Both the position numbers and the translations under genes were made by a program. Of a DNA stretch of 45,354 bases, positions 32,973-43,700 are shown one piece after another. Numbering within the stretch: the first letter of the stretch is position 1; each line of letters starts with the position of its first letter. Origin of the DNA: Cellvibrio mixtus subsp. mixtus J3-8 (GTDB lineage: Bacteria; Pseudomonadota; Gammaproteobacteria; Pseudomonadales; Cellvibrionaceae); NCBI RefSeq assembly GCF_000766945.1, contig NZ_KN266209.1, forward strand, positions 217,848 to 263,201, given 5' to 3'. The notes beneath the pieces are model-generated. The model had not been told where the DNA came from. It worked only from the letters and a program-made list of their open reading frames with translations, and searched no databases.

Positions 32973-33566
32973 CTAGGCGTGGCCGGCAGTTAATGGAATC
33001 AGATTGACATCAATGCCCAACGCCTGGGCTGCGGCAGTCCATCGTTGTTCAAAAGGTGTGTTAAAAATAATTTCTTTATCGGCAGGGACTGTCAACCAGG
33101 AGTTCGCGGCAATTTCCGCTTCCAGTTGGCCCTCGCCCCAACCGGCATAACCCAATGTAATCAAGCACTGTTTTGGCCCCTTACCTTCTGCAAGGGCCGC
33201 AATAATATCGCGCGAAGCAGTGAGGCTGATATCGGGGGAAACCTCAAGCGTGGACTGCCATTTGGTTTCGTTGGAGTGCAGCACGAAACCGCGCTCAGGT
33301 TGGACAGGGCCACCACTCATGACAATTTGCTCACCTTGATCCGCTACGTCATTCAAATCCATTTGCGCGAAGATCTCTTTAAGTAGCATCGGCGTCGCCG
33401 TATTAATCACTACACCCATAGCACCTTTATCGCTGTGTTCGCAGATATAGGTCACCGTGTGCGCAAAAGACGAATCGTTTAAACCCGGCATCGCAATCAA
33501 AAAGTGATTGCGCAAGCTGCCCGGCGTGAGTTCATCGTAATCAGTAAAAGTATTTTTTTGCATCAT
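32973..33566 (-). CDS. yqgE: YqgE/AlgH family protein
   Basis: A 197-residue protein of the UPF0301 (YqgE/AlgH) family. Typical segments are LRNHFLIAMPGLNDSSF (18-34), ICEHSDKGAMGVVIN (41-55), SGGPVQPERGFVLH (84-97) and LITLGYAGWGEGQLEAEI. AlgH of Pseudomonas was linked to alginate regulation, but the biochemical role is unknown. Two ATG codons in tandem (33566 and 33563) can start it. Its position before ruvX is conserved. Confidence 0.93.
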   Translation of the reverse strand: MMQKNTFTDYDELTPGSLRNHFLIAMPGLNDSSFAHTVTYICEHSDKGAMGVVINTATPMLLKEIFAQMDLNDVADQGEQIVMSGGPVQPERGFVLHSNETKWQSTLEVSPDISLTASRDIIAALAEGKGPKQCLITLGYAGWGEGQLEAEIAANSWLTVPADKEIIFNTPFEQRWTAAAQALGIDVNLIPLTAGHA

Positions 33567-33626
33567 GGATTCAGTATGAGGCCAATCCCCGCTAAAACAA
33601 GCCGGGCAGGTAAATTTATTCCAACG

Positions 33627-34547
33627 CTAATTTGCCGAAGTGGTAATCGATGTGTTCGCGCCGGTGATTTCAAAGCGCCAGGTACGAATAATCTGCAAGC
33701 GGTCAGCTTGTTTACGAATTTCAGGGGGAAAACTGGAAAAAGGGGCCGATAAACGCACTATCTGGCGTGCGGCATCGTCCAATAACCGTTGGCCGGAAGA
33801 CTGCAATACTTTGATTTCATAGATGGTGCCATCCGGGTTAATCATGACCGAGAGCCGCAGATTACCGGTGATATGGCGATTCAGCGCTTCAGGGGGATAA
33901 TTCTTATTCCCTACATTTTCGATCTTCACACTCCAGTCATTCAGGTATTTGGCATCAAACGAGGCCTTGGTGGATACCGATGTAAGGGTGCGCACACGCG
34001 GACGCTTGGCATATTCCTGGCGCTGTTTATCGAGCTTGGCCTGAAGGCTGGCGATTTCACTCGATACCATTAGCTGATCTTTTTCATTGCCGTCCATTTG
34101 CTCCCGCTGTTCCTGCTCATTGGGATTTAGCTTGAACTGGGTTTTGCGTTCCGATGCTGCGCGGGTACTCAATAATTGCTGATCGCGGACTTTTGGGGTC
34201 GATGCAGCTTGCTGTTGCAATGGGCTAACTTCGCGCACCTGGGTATCGGCAAATTGTGCCTGGCGCTCAGTCGTTATTTGCTTGGCCTCATCCAGGGTGC
34301 CGCTGCCTTCCTGGTTATGCTGAGCCAAAAAATCAGCCTCTTTGGGTTCGCGCAGGGATTTATGGGTAGCCAGTGTGATTTCGATGGTTTGCGAAGTATT
34401 TTTATGTTCGGGCATTTTGAACCCGATACCCAACAACACAAAAGCATGCAGGACAATCGCCACAAAAAAGGTGAAGCTCAGGCGATCACCGGTGTCTACC
34501 GGCGGGATGTCGAATGCTGGTTCTTCCAGGGCAACCGCCTGATTCAT
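33627..34547 (-). CDS. TonB family energy transducer
   Basis: A 306-residue TonB-like protein. A transmembrane helix at about 23-41 anchors it, followed by a periplasmic, Gln- and Lys-rich helical region (100-200) and a C-terminal TonB domain (about 205-300) with YPPEALNRHITGNLRL and LLDDAARQIVRLSAPFSSFP. It lacks the long Pro-rich spacer of classical TonB. The homologue at this place in P. aeruginosa (TonB3) is needed for twitching, which suits the neighbouring pil genes. The ATG at 34547 was chosen; a TTG six bases upstream is possible. Confidence 0.88.
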   Translation of the reverse strand: MNQAVALEEPAFDIPPVDTGDRLSFTFFVAIVLHAFVLLGIGFKMPEHKNTSQTIEITLATHKSLREPKEADFLAQHNQEGSGTLDEAKQITTERQAQFADTQVREVSPLQQQAASTPKVRDQQLLSTRAASERKTQFKLNPNEQEQREQMDGNEKDQLMVSSEIASLQAKLDKQRQEYAKRPRVRTLTSVSTKASFDAKYLNDWSVKIENVGNKNYPPEALNRHITGNLRLSVMINPDGTIYEIKVLQSSGQRLLDDAARQIVRLSAPFSSFPPEIRKQADRLQIIRTWRFEITGANTSITTSAN

Positions 34548-34565
34548 CTGCAATAACCCACTTGA

Positions 34566-35519
34566 TTAACGGGACGCCAATTTACGCTCAATGGCGTCAA
34601 TTAGCCGTGACCCAATTCCGGTGTTGTAGGCTTTATCGATTTCGCGCGCGCAGGTTGGACTGGTGACATTAATTTCGGTCAGGTATTCACCGATCACATC
34701 CAGCCCGACGAACATCAAACCTTTGGCCTTCAAGGTCGGCGCAACTTGTTCCACAATCCAGTAATCCTTATCCGTCAACGGCTGCGCTACTCCGGTACCG
34801 CCCGCCGCCAGGTTGCCACGTGTCTCTCCCTTCGCCGGAATCCGCGCCAGGCAATAAGGCACCGCTTCCCCATCTACCACCAGAATGCGCTTGTCACCCT
34901 CGCTGATGGCAGGGATATAGCGCTGCGCCATAATCAGCTGCTGGCCAAATTCAGTGAGGGTTTCCAGGATGACCCCGACGTTGGGGTCGTCGTGGCGGCA
35001 GCGAAAAATACGGCTGCCACCCATACCATCAAGCGGCTTAAAAATCACATCGCCATGCTGGTGATGGAACTCGCGCAGGCGCAGCATATCGCGGCTCACC
35101 AATACTGGCGGACAGCATTGGGGAAATTGGGTGGCAAATATCTTCTCGTTGCAATCGCGCAGGCTGCGGGGATCGTTAACTACCAACGCCCCCTGTTGCT
35201 GGGCCGCTTCCAATATATAAGTGCTATAGATGTACTCGTTATCGAACGGCGGGTCCTTACGCATCAGGATCACGTCGAGCTCACCGAGCTTTTTATCTTC
35301 ATGCAAACCTAACTCGAACCAGCTGTCGCCATTGTCGGCCACGAATAAATTGCGAGTATTGGCGCGAGCTTCACCTTGCAACAGATATAAATCCTTTTGT
35401 TCCATGTAATGCAAATCCCAGCCGCGTTCCTGCGCTGCCAATAGCAAGGCTAACGTGGTGTCTTTGTAGAATTTGATATCTGCGATGGGGTCCATCACCA
35501 CGCCGAGAGAGATAGCCAT
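34566..35519 (-). CDS. gshB: GshB, glutathione synthetase
   Basis: A 317-residue ATP-grasp enzyme joining gamma-glutamylcysteine and glycine to make glutathione. Visible features are VVMDPIADIKFYKDT near the N-terminus, LMRKDPPFDNEYIY near 85-98, the ATP-grasp FKPLDGMGGSRIF near 160-172, RYIPAISEGDKRILV near 200 and the C-terminal GLDVIGEYLTEINVTSP. All are typical for the bacterial enzyme. The tonB gene starts 18 bp after it. Divergent from pilG, as in Pseudomonas. Confidence 0.95.
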   Translation of the reverse strand: MAISLGVVMDPIADIKFYKDTTLALLLAAQERGWDLHYMEQKDLYLLQGEARANTRNLFVADNGDSWFELGLHEDKKLGELDVILMRKDPPFDNEYIYSTYILEAAQQQGALVVNDPRSLRDCNEKIFATQFPQCCPPVLVSRDMLRLREFHHQHGDVIFKPLDGMGGSRIFRCRHDDPNVGVILETLTEFGQQLIMAQRYIPAISEGDKRILVVDGEAVPYCLARIPAKGETRGNLAAGGTGVAQPLTDKDYWIVEQVAPTLKAKGLMFVGLDVIGEYLTEINVTSPTCAREIDKAYNTGIGSRLIDAIERKLASR

Positions 35520-35872
35520 AGAATTTACTCTAATAAGTAATACAATTTATGTATTATTAAGTCGCTTAAAAAATTGCCGGACCGGCAAGGGCGGGCTAAA
35601 GTTAAGTCCTCAGGACAATTAAAGCAAGGTTATTGAGCTGCAATATTTGCGCACTAAAAGCTATAAAAACGGAATAGATTACTCATATATTCAAACAGTT
35701 ATGGCATAACCCTAAAAACTGTGTTAAAAGTTTGCTTTTCAAAGATGGCGTTATTTTGACACTACTTTGGATGAAGGATTTAGTCGCGCGTCCCTGGCTC
35801 CAAATTAACAATATCAACCGATCAACGCGTATTTCTGGCAACTACGGCAATAACAAAAGGCAAGGTCAGAGT
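35520..35872. promoter_or_regulatory. gshB-pilG divergent intergenic region with three palindromes
   Basis: This 353-bp region has no supported gene. It holds the promoters of gshB (minus) and the pilG operon (plus), but no -35/-10 pair stands out. Three symmetric elements are visible: TAATAC/GTATTA arms (35538-35543 and 35551-35556) next to gshB; a perfect 15-bp palindrome TTGCCGG-A-CCGGCAA (35574-35588); and a perfect 13-bp palindrome GTTATG-G-CATAAC (35698-35710). Any could be an operator. An ATG at 35732 in frame with pilG would extend into this region but lacks family sequence. Confidence 0.5.
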
Positions 35873-36268
35873 ATGGAAGTAACTTACGAAAGCCTCAAAG
35901 TGATGGTTATAGACGACAGCAAAACCATCCGTCGCACGGCTGAAACACTGCTCAAAAAAGCGGGTTGCATGGTGATTACCGCCACCGATGGCTTTGATGC
36001 CCTGGCAAAAATCGCCGATACCCGCCCCGATATTATTTTTGTAGACATAATGATGCCGCGCCTCGACGGCTATCAAACCTGTGCCCTGATCAAAAATAAT
36101 AGCGAATTCAAGACCACCCCGGTCATCATGTTATCCAGTAAAGACGGCCTGTTCGATAAAGCCAAAGGGCGTATTGTCGGCTCCGATCAATACCTCACCA
36201 AACCTTTCAGCAAAAGCGAGCTGCTCGGCGCGATTGAAGCGCACGTCAAGCATTTGAAAGCTTCTTGA
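35873..36268 (+). CDS. pilG: PilG, response regulator of the Pil-Chp system
   Basis: A 131-residue single-domain CheY-like receiver. Acidic pocket Asp14 and Asp15, phosphoacceptor Asp58 in FVDIMMPRLDG, Ser88/Ser89 and Lys110 are all present. PilG is phosphorylated by the ChpA kinase and promotes pilus extension and cAMP signalling in P. aeruginosa. The ATG at 35873 gives the family length (135 in P. aeruginosa); 47 in-frame codons upstream have no receiver sequence. First gene of the pilGHIJK-chpA operon. Confidence 0.95.
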   Translation: MEVTYESLKVMVIDDSKTIRRTAETLLKKAGCMVITATDGFDALAKIADTRPDIIFVDIMMPRLDGYQTCALIKNNSEFKTTPVIMLSSKDGLFDKAKGRIVGSDQYLTKPFSKSELLGAIEAHVKHLKAS

Positions 36269-36304
36269 CCCTGACGGGCGTTATTGGTTTTTAGTGCTTT
36301 AGGT

Positions 36305-36321
36305 AGCAGGTGGGACCTGCT
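36305..36321 (+). repeat. intercistronic hairpin between pilG and pilH
   Basis: AGCAGGT (36305-36311) and ACCTGCT (36315-36321) form a perfect 7-bp stem with a GGG loop in the 135-bp gap. No T-tract follows. It may attenuate read-through or protect the pilG mRNA end. Confidence 0.4.
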
Positions 36322-36403
36322 GATCGCCTGGATCAACTTCCAAAGGACTGTTTAATATTCGCCGCACTCCTCGCGGAACATTTATTCGTTTTTTGGAGCA
36401 ATT

Positions 36404-36766
36404 ATGGCCCGAGTATTGATTATTGATGACTCACCTACGGAAACCTACAAACTCACCAGCATGCTCGAGAAAAACGGCCATGTGGTGATCACTGCCGATA
36501 ATGGTGAGGCTGGTATTGCGCTGGCTCAAAAAGAGCTGCCCGATGTTGTTTTAATGGATGTGGTAATGCCCGGTTTGAATGGTTTCCAGGCGACGCGCCA
36601 GTTGACCAAAGCACCGGAAACAGCCCACATTCCCGTGATCATTGTGACTACCAAGGATCAACAAACTGACCGTGTTTGGGGCATGCGTCAGGGCGCCAAG
36701 GCTTATCTGTCCAAGCCCATTACCCAGGAAGTGCTGATGGCAGCGATGGCGGAAGTATTGCGCTAG
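36404..36766 (+). CDS. pilH: PilH, response regulator of the Pil-Chp system
   Basis: A 120-residue single-domain receiver. Asp8, Asp9 and phosphoacceptor Asp52 (LMDVVMPGLNG) are present, with Thr at VTTKD (near 86) and a conserved Lys near 104. In P. aeruginosa PilH opposes PilG and may act as a phosphate sink. GGAG precedes the ATG by seven bases. It is separated from pilI by 143 bp. Confidence 0.95.
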   Translation: MARVLIIDDSPTETYKLTSMLEKNGHVVITADNGEAGIALAQKELPDVVLMDVVMPGLNGFQATRQLTKAPETAHIPVIIVTTKDQQTDRVWGMRQGAKAYLSKPITQEVLMAAMAEVLR

Positions 36767-36909
36767 ACCGGACTCAACCCGTAAACGTACTACCAGGGAT
36801 ATCGACGAAAGCGCTCAGAAGCTAATCGGGCAAAAATAACAAGCATCAATACCGACCATCTGGTTAATTCCAGCCACAAAGTTGATGCAATAAAGTTACG
36901 GACAGAGCT

Positions 36910-37452
36910 ATGTCAGAACCACAGGCTGCTTTTCAGGCCTTACTCACATTGGCGCAACGCAGTCGCGCGGCCGCAAAGGGTTTGCCTGCCCAGGCAGACA
37001 TTCGGCCCCATTGGAGCGGTATCGGTTTTTCGTTAATGGGCAGTTATTTTGTAGCGCCCATCGGTGAAGTTTCGGAGATGCTCGAAGTTCCCAACCACAC
37101 CCATTTGCCCGGCGTCCAACCCTGGGTAAAAGGCGTAGCCAATGTGCGCGGGCGATTACTGCCCCTGTTTGATCTCGCCATGTTTTTTGGTGATCGCCTG
37201 ACTGGCACGCGCAAACATCGCCGCGTACTAATTCTTGAAACCGAAACCCTGTATTCCGGCCTCATCGTGGATCAGGTCTTTGGTATGCAACATTTTCCCA
37301 TGGATGAATACAGCGATCAGGCAGGAACCATCGCAACCAGTATTTTGCCCTTCGTTACCGGCAGTTATCCCCAGGGTGGAGAGCGTTGGTCGCTGTTTCG
37401 ACCGGCATTGCTGGCCGAAGACCCGCGCTTTACCAATGCGGCAAAATCCTAG
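36910..37452 (+). CDS. pilI: PilI, CheW-like adaptor
   Basis: A 180-residue CheW-domain protein that links the PilJ chemoreceptor to the ChpA kinase. The CheW core covers about 35-165. FVAPIGEVSEMLEVPNHTHLPGVQPWVKGVANVRGRLLPLFDL is the typical first half and LILETETLYSGLIVDQVFG the second. The N-terminal 30 residues are helical and outside the domain. Confidence 0.94.
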   Translation: MSEPQAAFQALLTLAQRSRAAAKGLPAQADIRPHWSGIGFSLMGSYFVAPIGEVSEMLEVPNHTHLPGVQPWVKGVANVRGRLLPLFDLAMFFGDRLTGTRKHRRVLILETETLYSGLIVDQVFGMQHFPMDEYSDQAGTIATSILPFVTGSYPQGGERWSLFRPALLAEDPRFTNAAKS

Positions 37453-37623
37453 GAAGCGATAACACTGGATAGAAAAAACGCTGTACGTAAATACCGTAAG
37501 TCAAACAGAGTGAGAAACCAATCAACGCTTTTTGGATGAGCTAGCCGTAATAACAGCCGCAACCAACAAAAAGTGCAGTGGGACAGAAAAAATAAAACCG
37601 AACGCTGGTGTAGGAGTGCTTAG

Positions 37624-39777
37624 ATGAAAACTGATTCAAAGATTGCCGCTTTCCGGGCAAAACCGACGATAGTGGTCGCCTCGGTTGCGCTGATAGCGTC
37701 ATTTGTCGCTGCGATAATTTTTCTCTTCCTGATCGACCAGGGAAAAACCAACGACCAGCGCTACCTGCAACAAGCCGCTGACTTGCGTGCACAGGCTTAC
37801 CGTTTAACCTCGTTAGCGCGCGACGCTACATCCGGTAACGAAAAAGCCTTTGCCGAGTTGACCGGCGTAGTCCAAAGCATGGACGGTACCTGGAACATGT
37901 TGCGCACCAGCGATGACAGCACCAAGTCCGCACTGGCGGCAGAATTCAAAGCGTATGGCGATATTTGGGACCGTGCGAAAGCCAACGCCCAGGACATCGT
38001 GAACAACAAAGACGTCATTGTATCGCTCAATAACGTTGGCAAAACCCTGAATGAGAACCTGCCATCATTGCAAACCGAACATAACGATATCGTAGATATC
38101 CTTATGGAATCCGATGCACCGACTGACCAATCCATCCAGGCACAGCTACTTTCCTGGCGGGTAGAACGTATCGGTCGTAACATCGATAAAATGCTGCGCG
38201 GCGACGCCGATGCCAGCACCGCAGCCGACCAGTTTAACCGTGACGCCAACTTCTACGCCCGCGTATTGACCGCCATGAAAGAAGGCGACCCGGCACTGCG
38301 AATTACCCGTGTATCCGACTCGCAGGCGCGCGCCAGCCTGGAAAAAATTACCCAATTGTTTGCGAGCGTGAACAAATCAATCCAGGAAATGGTAAACGGT
38401 TCTACTACCCTGTTCCGCGCCCGTCAGGCATCTGACGCCCTGTTGAGCGACAACCCGCAATTATTGCAAGCACTGGCCACCATTTCCGACCGCATCGCGG
38501 TACAAGCCGACACCCGCCCGATCAACAACAAAGTTGTATTTGTACTGGCTGCCATTGCGCTGATTTCACTGTTCTATATCGGTTTCAACCAATACATGGG
38601 CGCACGTAAACGCGCAGACGAAACTGCTGACACCAACGAACGTAACCAGACGGCGATTTTGCGTCTCCTCGATGAACTGGCCGACCTCGCGGACGGTGAC
38701 CTGACCACTACCGCCACCGTAACCGAGGACTTCACCGGTGCGATTGCTGACTCTATCAACTTCACCATTGACCAGCTGCGTATCCTGGTAGCGCGAATCA
38801 ACGAAACCGCAGTAAACGTATCAGCCGCGGCACAGGAAACCCAGCAAACGGCATTGCACCTCGCTGAAGCATCTGAACACCAGGCGCAAGAAATCGCCGG
38901 TGCATCGGCCGCGGTAAACGAAATGGCGGTCACCATTGACCAGGTATCTGCGAACGCCGCCGAATCGGCTGCGGTAGCGGAACGCGCGGTATCGATCGCG
39001 GGCAACGGTGCGAAAGTGGTACAGAACACTATCCACGGGATGGATACCATCCGTGAGCAGATCCAGGACACCTCCAAACGTATTAAACGCCTCGGTGAAT
39101 CGTCACAGGAGATCGGTGATATCGTAAGTTTGATTAACGACATTGCCGACCAAACCAACATCCTCGCACTTAACGCTGCGATCCAGGCATCGATGGCCGG
39201 TGACGCAGGCCGCGGCTTCGCGGTGGTAGCGGACGAAGTTCAACGCCTTGCGGAACGTTCCGCAGCAGCAACCAAGCAGATCGAAGCGCTGGTAAAAACG
39301 ATCCAGAACGATACCAACGAAGCGGTAATTTCGATGGAACAAACCACCTCTGAAGTGGTGCGCGGTGCGCGCCTCGCACAGGATGCGGGTGTGGCACTGG
39401 AAGAAATTGAAAACGTATCGTCAAGCCTCGCGGAATTGATCCAGAACATTTCGAACGCCGCGCGCCAACAGGCATCGTCTGCGGGTCACATCTCCAACAC
39501 GATGAATGTTATTCAAGAGATTACTACCCAAACTTCTGCCGGTACTTCTGCCACGGCGCAGTCGATTGGTAACCTCGCTGAAATGGCACTCGACCTGCGT
39601 GAATCCGTAGCCGGTTTCAAACTGCCGGAAGAAGATATGTCGGAAGGCCGGGCCAACGCCGCGCGCCATGCCATGGCTACACCCGCCATGGATTTTGACA
39701 GCGCGACTGAAGTTATCGACCTGGATGACGAATTACTGCCGGACGACGACGTCTTCGGGCATCCCTCAAAAGCTTGA
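37624..39777 (+). CDS. pilJ: PilJ, methyl-accepting chemotaxis protein
   Basis: A 717-residue chemoreceptor of the twitching pathway. TM1 is near 16-39 and TM2 near 305-323; the periplasmic part between them holds PilJ_N-type helical repeats. A HAMP-like linker follows (about 325-385), then the signalling domain with the conserved hairpin near 500-545 ([20 protein letters not shown] and [18 protein letters not shown]). An acidic C-terminal tail follows. AGGAG precedes the ATG. A hairpin lies behind the stop. Confidence 0.95.
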   Translation: MKTDSKIAAFRAKPTIVVASVALIASFVAAIIFLFLIDQGKTNDQRYLQQAADLRAQAYRLTSLARDATSGNEKAFAELTGVVQSMDGTWNMLRTSDDSTKSALAAEFKAYGDIWDRAKANAQDIVNNKDVIVSLNNVGKTLNENLPSLQTEHNDIVDILMESDAPTDQSIQAQLLSWRVERIGRNIDKMLRGDADASTAADQFNRDANFYARVLTAMKEGDPALRITRVSDSQARASLEKITQLFASVNKSIQEMVNGSTTLFRARQASDALLSDNPQLLQALATISDRIAVQADTRPINNKVVFVLAAIALISLFYIGFNQYMGARKRADETADTNERNQTAILRLLDELADLADGDLTTTATVTEDFTGAIADSINFTIDQLRILVARINETAVNVSAAAQETQQTALHLAEASEHQAQEIAGASAAVNEMAVTIDQVSANAAESAAVAERAVSIAGNGAKVVQNTIHGMDTIREQIQDTSKRIKRLGESSQEIGDIVSLINDIADQTNILALNAAIQASMAGDAGRGFAVVADEVQRLAERSAAATKQIEALVKTIQNDTNEAVISMEQTTSEVVRGARLAQDAGVALEEIENVSSSLAELIQNISNAARQQASSAGHISNTMNVIQEITTQTSAGTSATAQSIGNLAEMALDLRESVAGFKLPEEDMSEGRANAARHAMATPAMDFDSATEVIDLDDELLPDDDVFGHPSKA

Positions 39778-39783
39778 TAAATA

Positions 39784-39808
39784 ATGCCGCCAGCGCCCCT
39801 GGCGGCAT
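39784..39808 (+). terminator. strong intercistronic hairpin between pilJ and pilK
   Basis: ATGCCGCCAG (39784-39793) and CTGGCGGCAT (39799-39808) form a perfect 10-bp stem with a 5-nt loop, directly after the pilJ stop. It has no T-tract, so it may reduce rather than stop read-through into pilK and chpA, or protect the abundant pilJ mRNA. Confidence 0.5.
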
Positions 39809-39857
39809 GCTGGTAACTGTCTGGCAAAAAAGCTGGTAGCGATACAAGTTAGTCACT

Positions 39858-40715
39858 ATGGCCTGGTCATTACGCACATTACCTACACTCTCCGAAGACC
39901 AGTTTCTCCAATGGGGCAAACTTTTGGAGGAGCGTACGGGCATACAACTGGTGTTCCAGCAGAAGGCCTGGCTTGAATCGCAGATCTATGCGCGCCTGCG
40001 CGATATGGGTTACAGCGATTACGACAGTTATTACTTGTTTGTCGCCGAGGAAAGCGTTGATTCAAAACTGGAATGGGCGCGCCTGGTAGATCGTATCGCG
40101 GTAAAAGAAACCAGCTTTTTCCGCCATCGCGAATCCATCGAATACGTGCGCAACTACCTCCAGCAAAAAATTAATAACCAGGCGCTGCACGACAGTTTTG
40201 ATGTGTGGAGCCTGGGGTGTGCGACCGGTGAAGAAGCCTATTCACTGGCAATGGTCGTTAACGATTGCTTTGAACTGGCGGCGATAAGCCCGTTTTATGG
40301 TATCACCGCCATGGATATCAGCCCCTCCGCGCTGGCCACCGGTCGCAAGGGGCGTTATGGCAAGCGTCGGGTTGAACAAGTGAAGCCGGACGAAGCCAGG
40401 CGCTACCTGCAGTTGTGTGCAGATGGCAGTTATGAAGTGGTAAACAAATTGCGTGATCGCGTGTGTTTTACCCAGAGCAACATTATCAATGCACGGCAAT
40501 TGCCGCAGGTCCAGGTCGATGTGATTTTCTGCCAAAACCTGCTGGTGTATTTCCGCCGCTGGCTGCGCCGCGATGTATTGAATGCTCTGGTCGACCGCCT
40601 CAAACCGGGTGGTTTATTGATTGTTGGCCTGGGTGAAGTCATGGATTGGGAGCACCCGGACATGCAGCGCACCAGTGATGACCAGGTGCAAGCCTATATT
40701 CGCCAGACACAGTAA
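39858..40715 (+). CDS. pilK: PilK, CheR-type chemoreceptor methyltransferase
   Basis: A 285-residue CheR-family protein glutamate methyltransferase acting on PilJ. The N-terminal helical CheR domain is at about 10-75. The SAM-binding part follows: VKETSFFRHRESIEYVR near 85-101, VWSLGCATGEEAYSLAM near 115-131, and FCQNLLVYFRRWLRRDVL near 225. No clear ribosome binding site is visible before the ATG, and it follows the hairpin behind pilJ by about 50 bp, so expression may be low compared with pilJ. Confidence 0.93.
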   Translation: MAWSLRTLPTLSEDQFLQWGKLLEERTGIQLVFQQKAWLESQIYARLRDMGYSDYDSYYLFVAEESVDSKLEWARLVDRIAVKETSFFRHRESIEYVRNYLQQKINNQALHDSFDVWSLGCATGEEAYSLAMVVNDCFELAAISPFYGITAMDISPSALATGRKGRYGKRRVEQVKPDEARRYLQLCADGSYEVVNKLRDRVCFTQSNIINARQLPQVQVDVIFCQNLLVYFRRWLRRDVLNALVDRLKPGGLLIVGLGEVMDWEHPDMQRTSDDQVQAYIRQTQ

Positions 40716-40784
40716 CAGCTAAAAAAACAACTACCAAAAATAGCAAAGTCGCATCGAGCGAAAATAAAGAGAGGATAGTTCTGC

Positions 40785-43700
40785 ATGGCAGACAATCGCA
40801 ATTTTGCCGCGTTGGATTGGTTGATCCATGAGATCAGCGAAACGCTTAAAGAAGCGCGCCAATCGCTCGAAAGTTACGTGGAAAATCCTAAAGATGCCGC
40901 GCGCATCCGCTTCTGCCTAACCCATATCCATCAGGTACACGGCAGTTTGCAAATGGTAGAGTTCTATGGCGCCGCCATGCTCGCCAGCGAAATGGAACAA
41001 TTAACCCAGGCGATGATTGCCAACACCGTCGCCAATGCCAGTGAAGCGCAAGAAGTATTGATGCGCGCGATTTTGCAATTCCCGTTGTACCTCGACCAGG
41101 TAAAAGCCACCCGTAAAGATAACCCGCTGATTGTGCTGCCGCTGCTCAATGACCTGCGCGCGGTGCGTGGCGAAAGCTTGCTGACTGACACCAAACTGTT
41201 TGTTCCCAATTTAACGCCCGCTAAAAAAGTGAGCGGCGCGCGCCTGCCAGTGACCAACGACAACGTACAATTCCAGGCGATGGTGCTCAAACTGCGCCAG
41301 ATGTACCAATATGCGGCATCCGGATTTATTCGCGGCGTAAACCCCGAAGAGAATCTGGCCTATCTGCAAAAAGCGTTTTCCCGCCTGCAAAAATTAACCC
41401 ATGGCACCGCGCGCTTTGCGCTCTGGGATATTTGCGTGGCGCTGGTGGAAGCGATTGAAATCGATGCAATTGAAATCAGCGTTGCGGTTAAGAATTTGCT
41501 GCGCCAACTGGATAAAGAAATCAAAGTGCTCGCTGTTCATGGCGTTAAAGCACTGAACAGCTTTACCAATGACGAATTGATCAAAAACCTGCTTTATTAC
41601 GTCGCCCGCGCGGGTAAACACGCCCCCGGCTTTCCACCCAATTCCCATTTGCAACGCATCTACGAAACCTACCATTTGGAAGAAGCGCTGCTGGAAGGTA
41701 AGGAAACCGGCGATGAAAGCCAGAATATGCTTTCCGTACCGGACGCCGACGCCATGCGCTCGGTGGTTGGCGCCCTGAAAGAAGAGCTGAACCTGATCAA
41801 AAACAGCCTGGACGTTTGCCTCGCCGGTGGCGATACCCAGGCGACGCTCAACGAGGCATTGCCAATTGTTAAGCGGGTTGCCGATACCCTGGCCGTATTG
41901 GGCCTGGGCGATTTGCGCAAACGCATCCTTGAACAAGGCGCGGCACTGGAGTTGGTGGTTGACTCCCACAGCCAACTGAACGATGAACAACTGCTCGCTA
42001 TTGCCAGCCAGATCATTTCCGTCGAAAACGCACTGGAAAGCCTGACCGAGCCCGGCGGCCAGGACCCGAAACACGCTGATGAAAGCGATATCACCCTGAC
42101 CCGCGCCAAAGAATCGGTGTTGCGGGAATCGCGCAATGGCCTGGAGCACGCCAAAGACGCCATCATCGAATACATTGCGTCCCAGTGGAATCGCCAGCAT
42201 TTGCAAAGCGTTCCCACAACCCTGCGCGAAATTCGCGGCGGCCTGGAAATCATGCCATTGCCCCGCCCGGCGCGTATTCTTGGTGCCTGCGCCCGGTTTA
42301 TCGAAGAGCAATTGCTGGAGCAGGAAAGCACGCCGCAATGGACCACCCTCGATACCCTGGCGGATGCGATTACCAGCGTTGAGTATTACCTGGAACGTTT
42401 AAGTAGCGGTGGCCGCAAAGATGAAAACGATTTGCTACTCAGTGTGGCCGAAGAAAGCGTAGCCAGCCTGGGTTATGGCGTTGCCAAAACCGGTAAACCC
42501 GATTCCACATCACAAACTGCTGCACCGGACACCGCTGTTGTTACTGCAGATAGCGGAACTACCGAAGAAGCGGAATTGGCAGCGGCGTACGGCAAGACAA
42601 TTTATACGGAACCGGCACCCACTACCGGGGAAGAAGCGTCTTCCCGACTGGAAGCCATTTACGCCCAGGCCGTACCCGAAATCGTTGGCGTTACTGCCGA
42701 TGACCGCATCGATGAACCTGGAACTGCGCTGGATGACGCAATTACACCAGTCGCTGAAGTACCTTCCACCATTGATCAGACCGAAGCGATTATTGCGGCA
42801 ACCGATGATAGCGAGCCCGATGTTGCTGCTGAAGAAGTGACCCTGATTGCAACTAATAATGCGCCGGTTATCCAACGCCAGAATAATGAAGATATCGACG
42901 ATGAAATCATTGAAATCTTCATTGAAGAAGCGGGCGAAGTAACCGAAACCATCGGTGAATACTTCCCGCGCTGGGCACAAAATTTTGAAGATAACAATTC
43001 CCTGATCGAATTCCGCCGCGCATTCCATACCTTGAAAGGTAGCGGACGCATGGTCGGCGCCAACGAAATTGGCGAGCTTGCCTGGTCGATTGAAAACATG
43101 CTCAACCGCGTAATCGACCACACCATAGTCGCGCAGGCGGTGCACGTACATATCATTGAAAACGTGCGTGGCTTGCTGCCGGACATGATCGCTGCCTTCC
43201 GCGATAACCAACCGAACCCGCACGCCGCATTGGCTGAAACCTACCGCCAACAGGCCCAATCGCTTTCACAAGGCGTTATTCCCGATGCGCTCCTGGCTGA
43301 ACTGGAAACAGCACCTGCAAGCCAGGCCAACGCCGCTGGCATAAGTGCGCAAATTGAAGAAGCTGCATTGGCCGAAGCACCGATTGACAGTGGAGATGAT
43401 GAAGCTGATTTATTGGAGCTGGAAGACGACGTTGTTAACGACGCCGACGCAACAGAAGCCGCCGATGACGATGAAATCATCAACCTTGAAGACGAAGCCA
43501 CAGCAACGGACAGCACCGAATCGGTTATTGAATTGGTTGAAGAGGCTGGTGCGGAGGAAATCGAGCTCAGCCAGGCATATAGCGAACACCAAAGCGCCCA
43601 TTTCAACTACAACGAATCGGTCGATGAAGACATCGATATCGATGATCCGGATGCCCAACTCTGGGACATCTTCGGTGCTGAAGCCATTTACCATTTGCAC

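Noticed and set aside
41394-42338. 314-codon minus-strand frame opposite chpA
   Set aside because: It has no start context or domain, and the plus-strand frame carries clear ChpA sequence with HPt sites.
42510-43259. 249-codon minus-strand frame opposite chpA
   Set aside because: Antisense shadow covering the HPt domain with His748.
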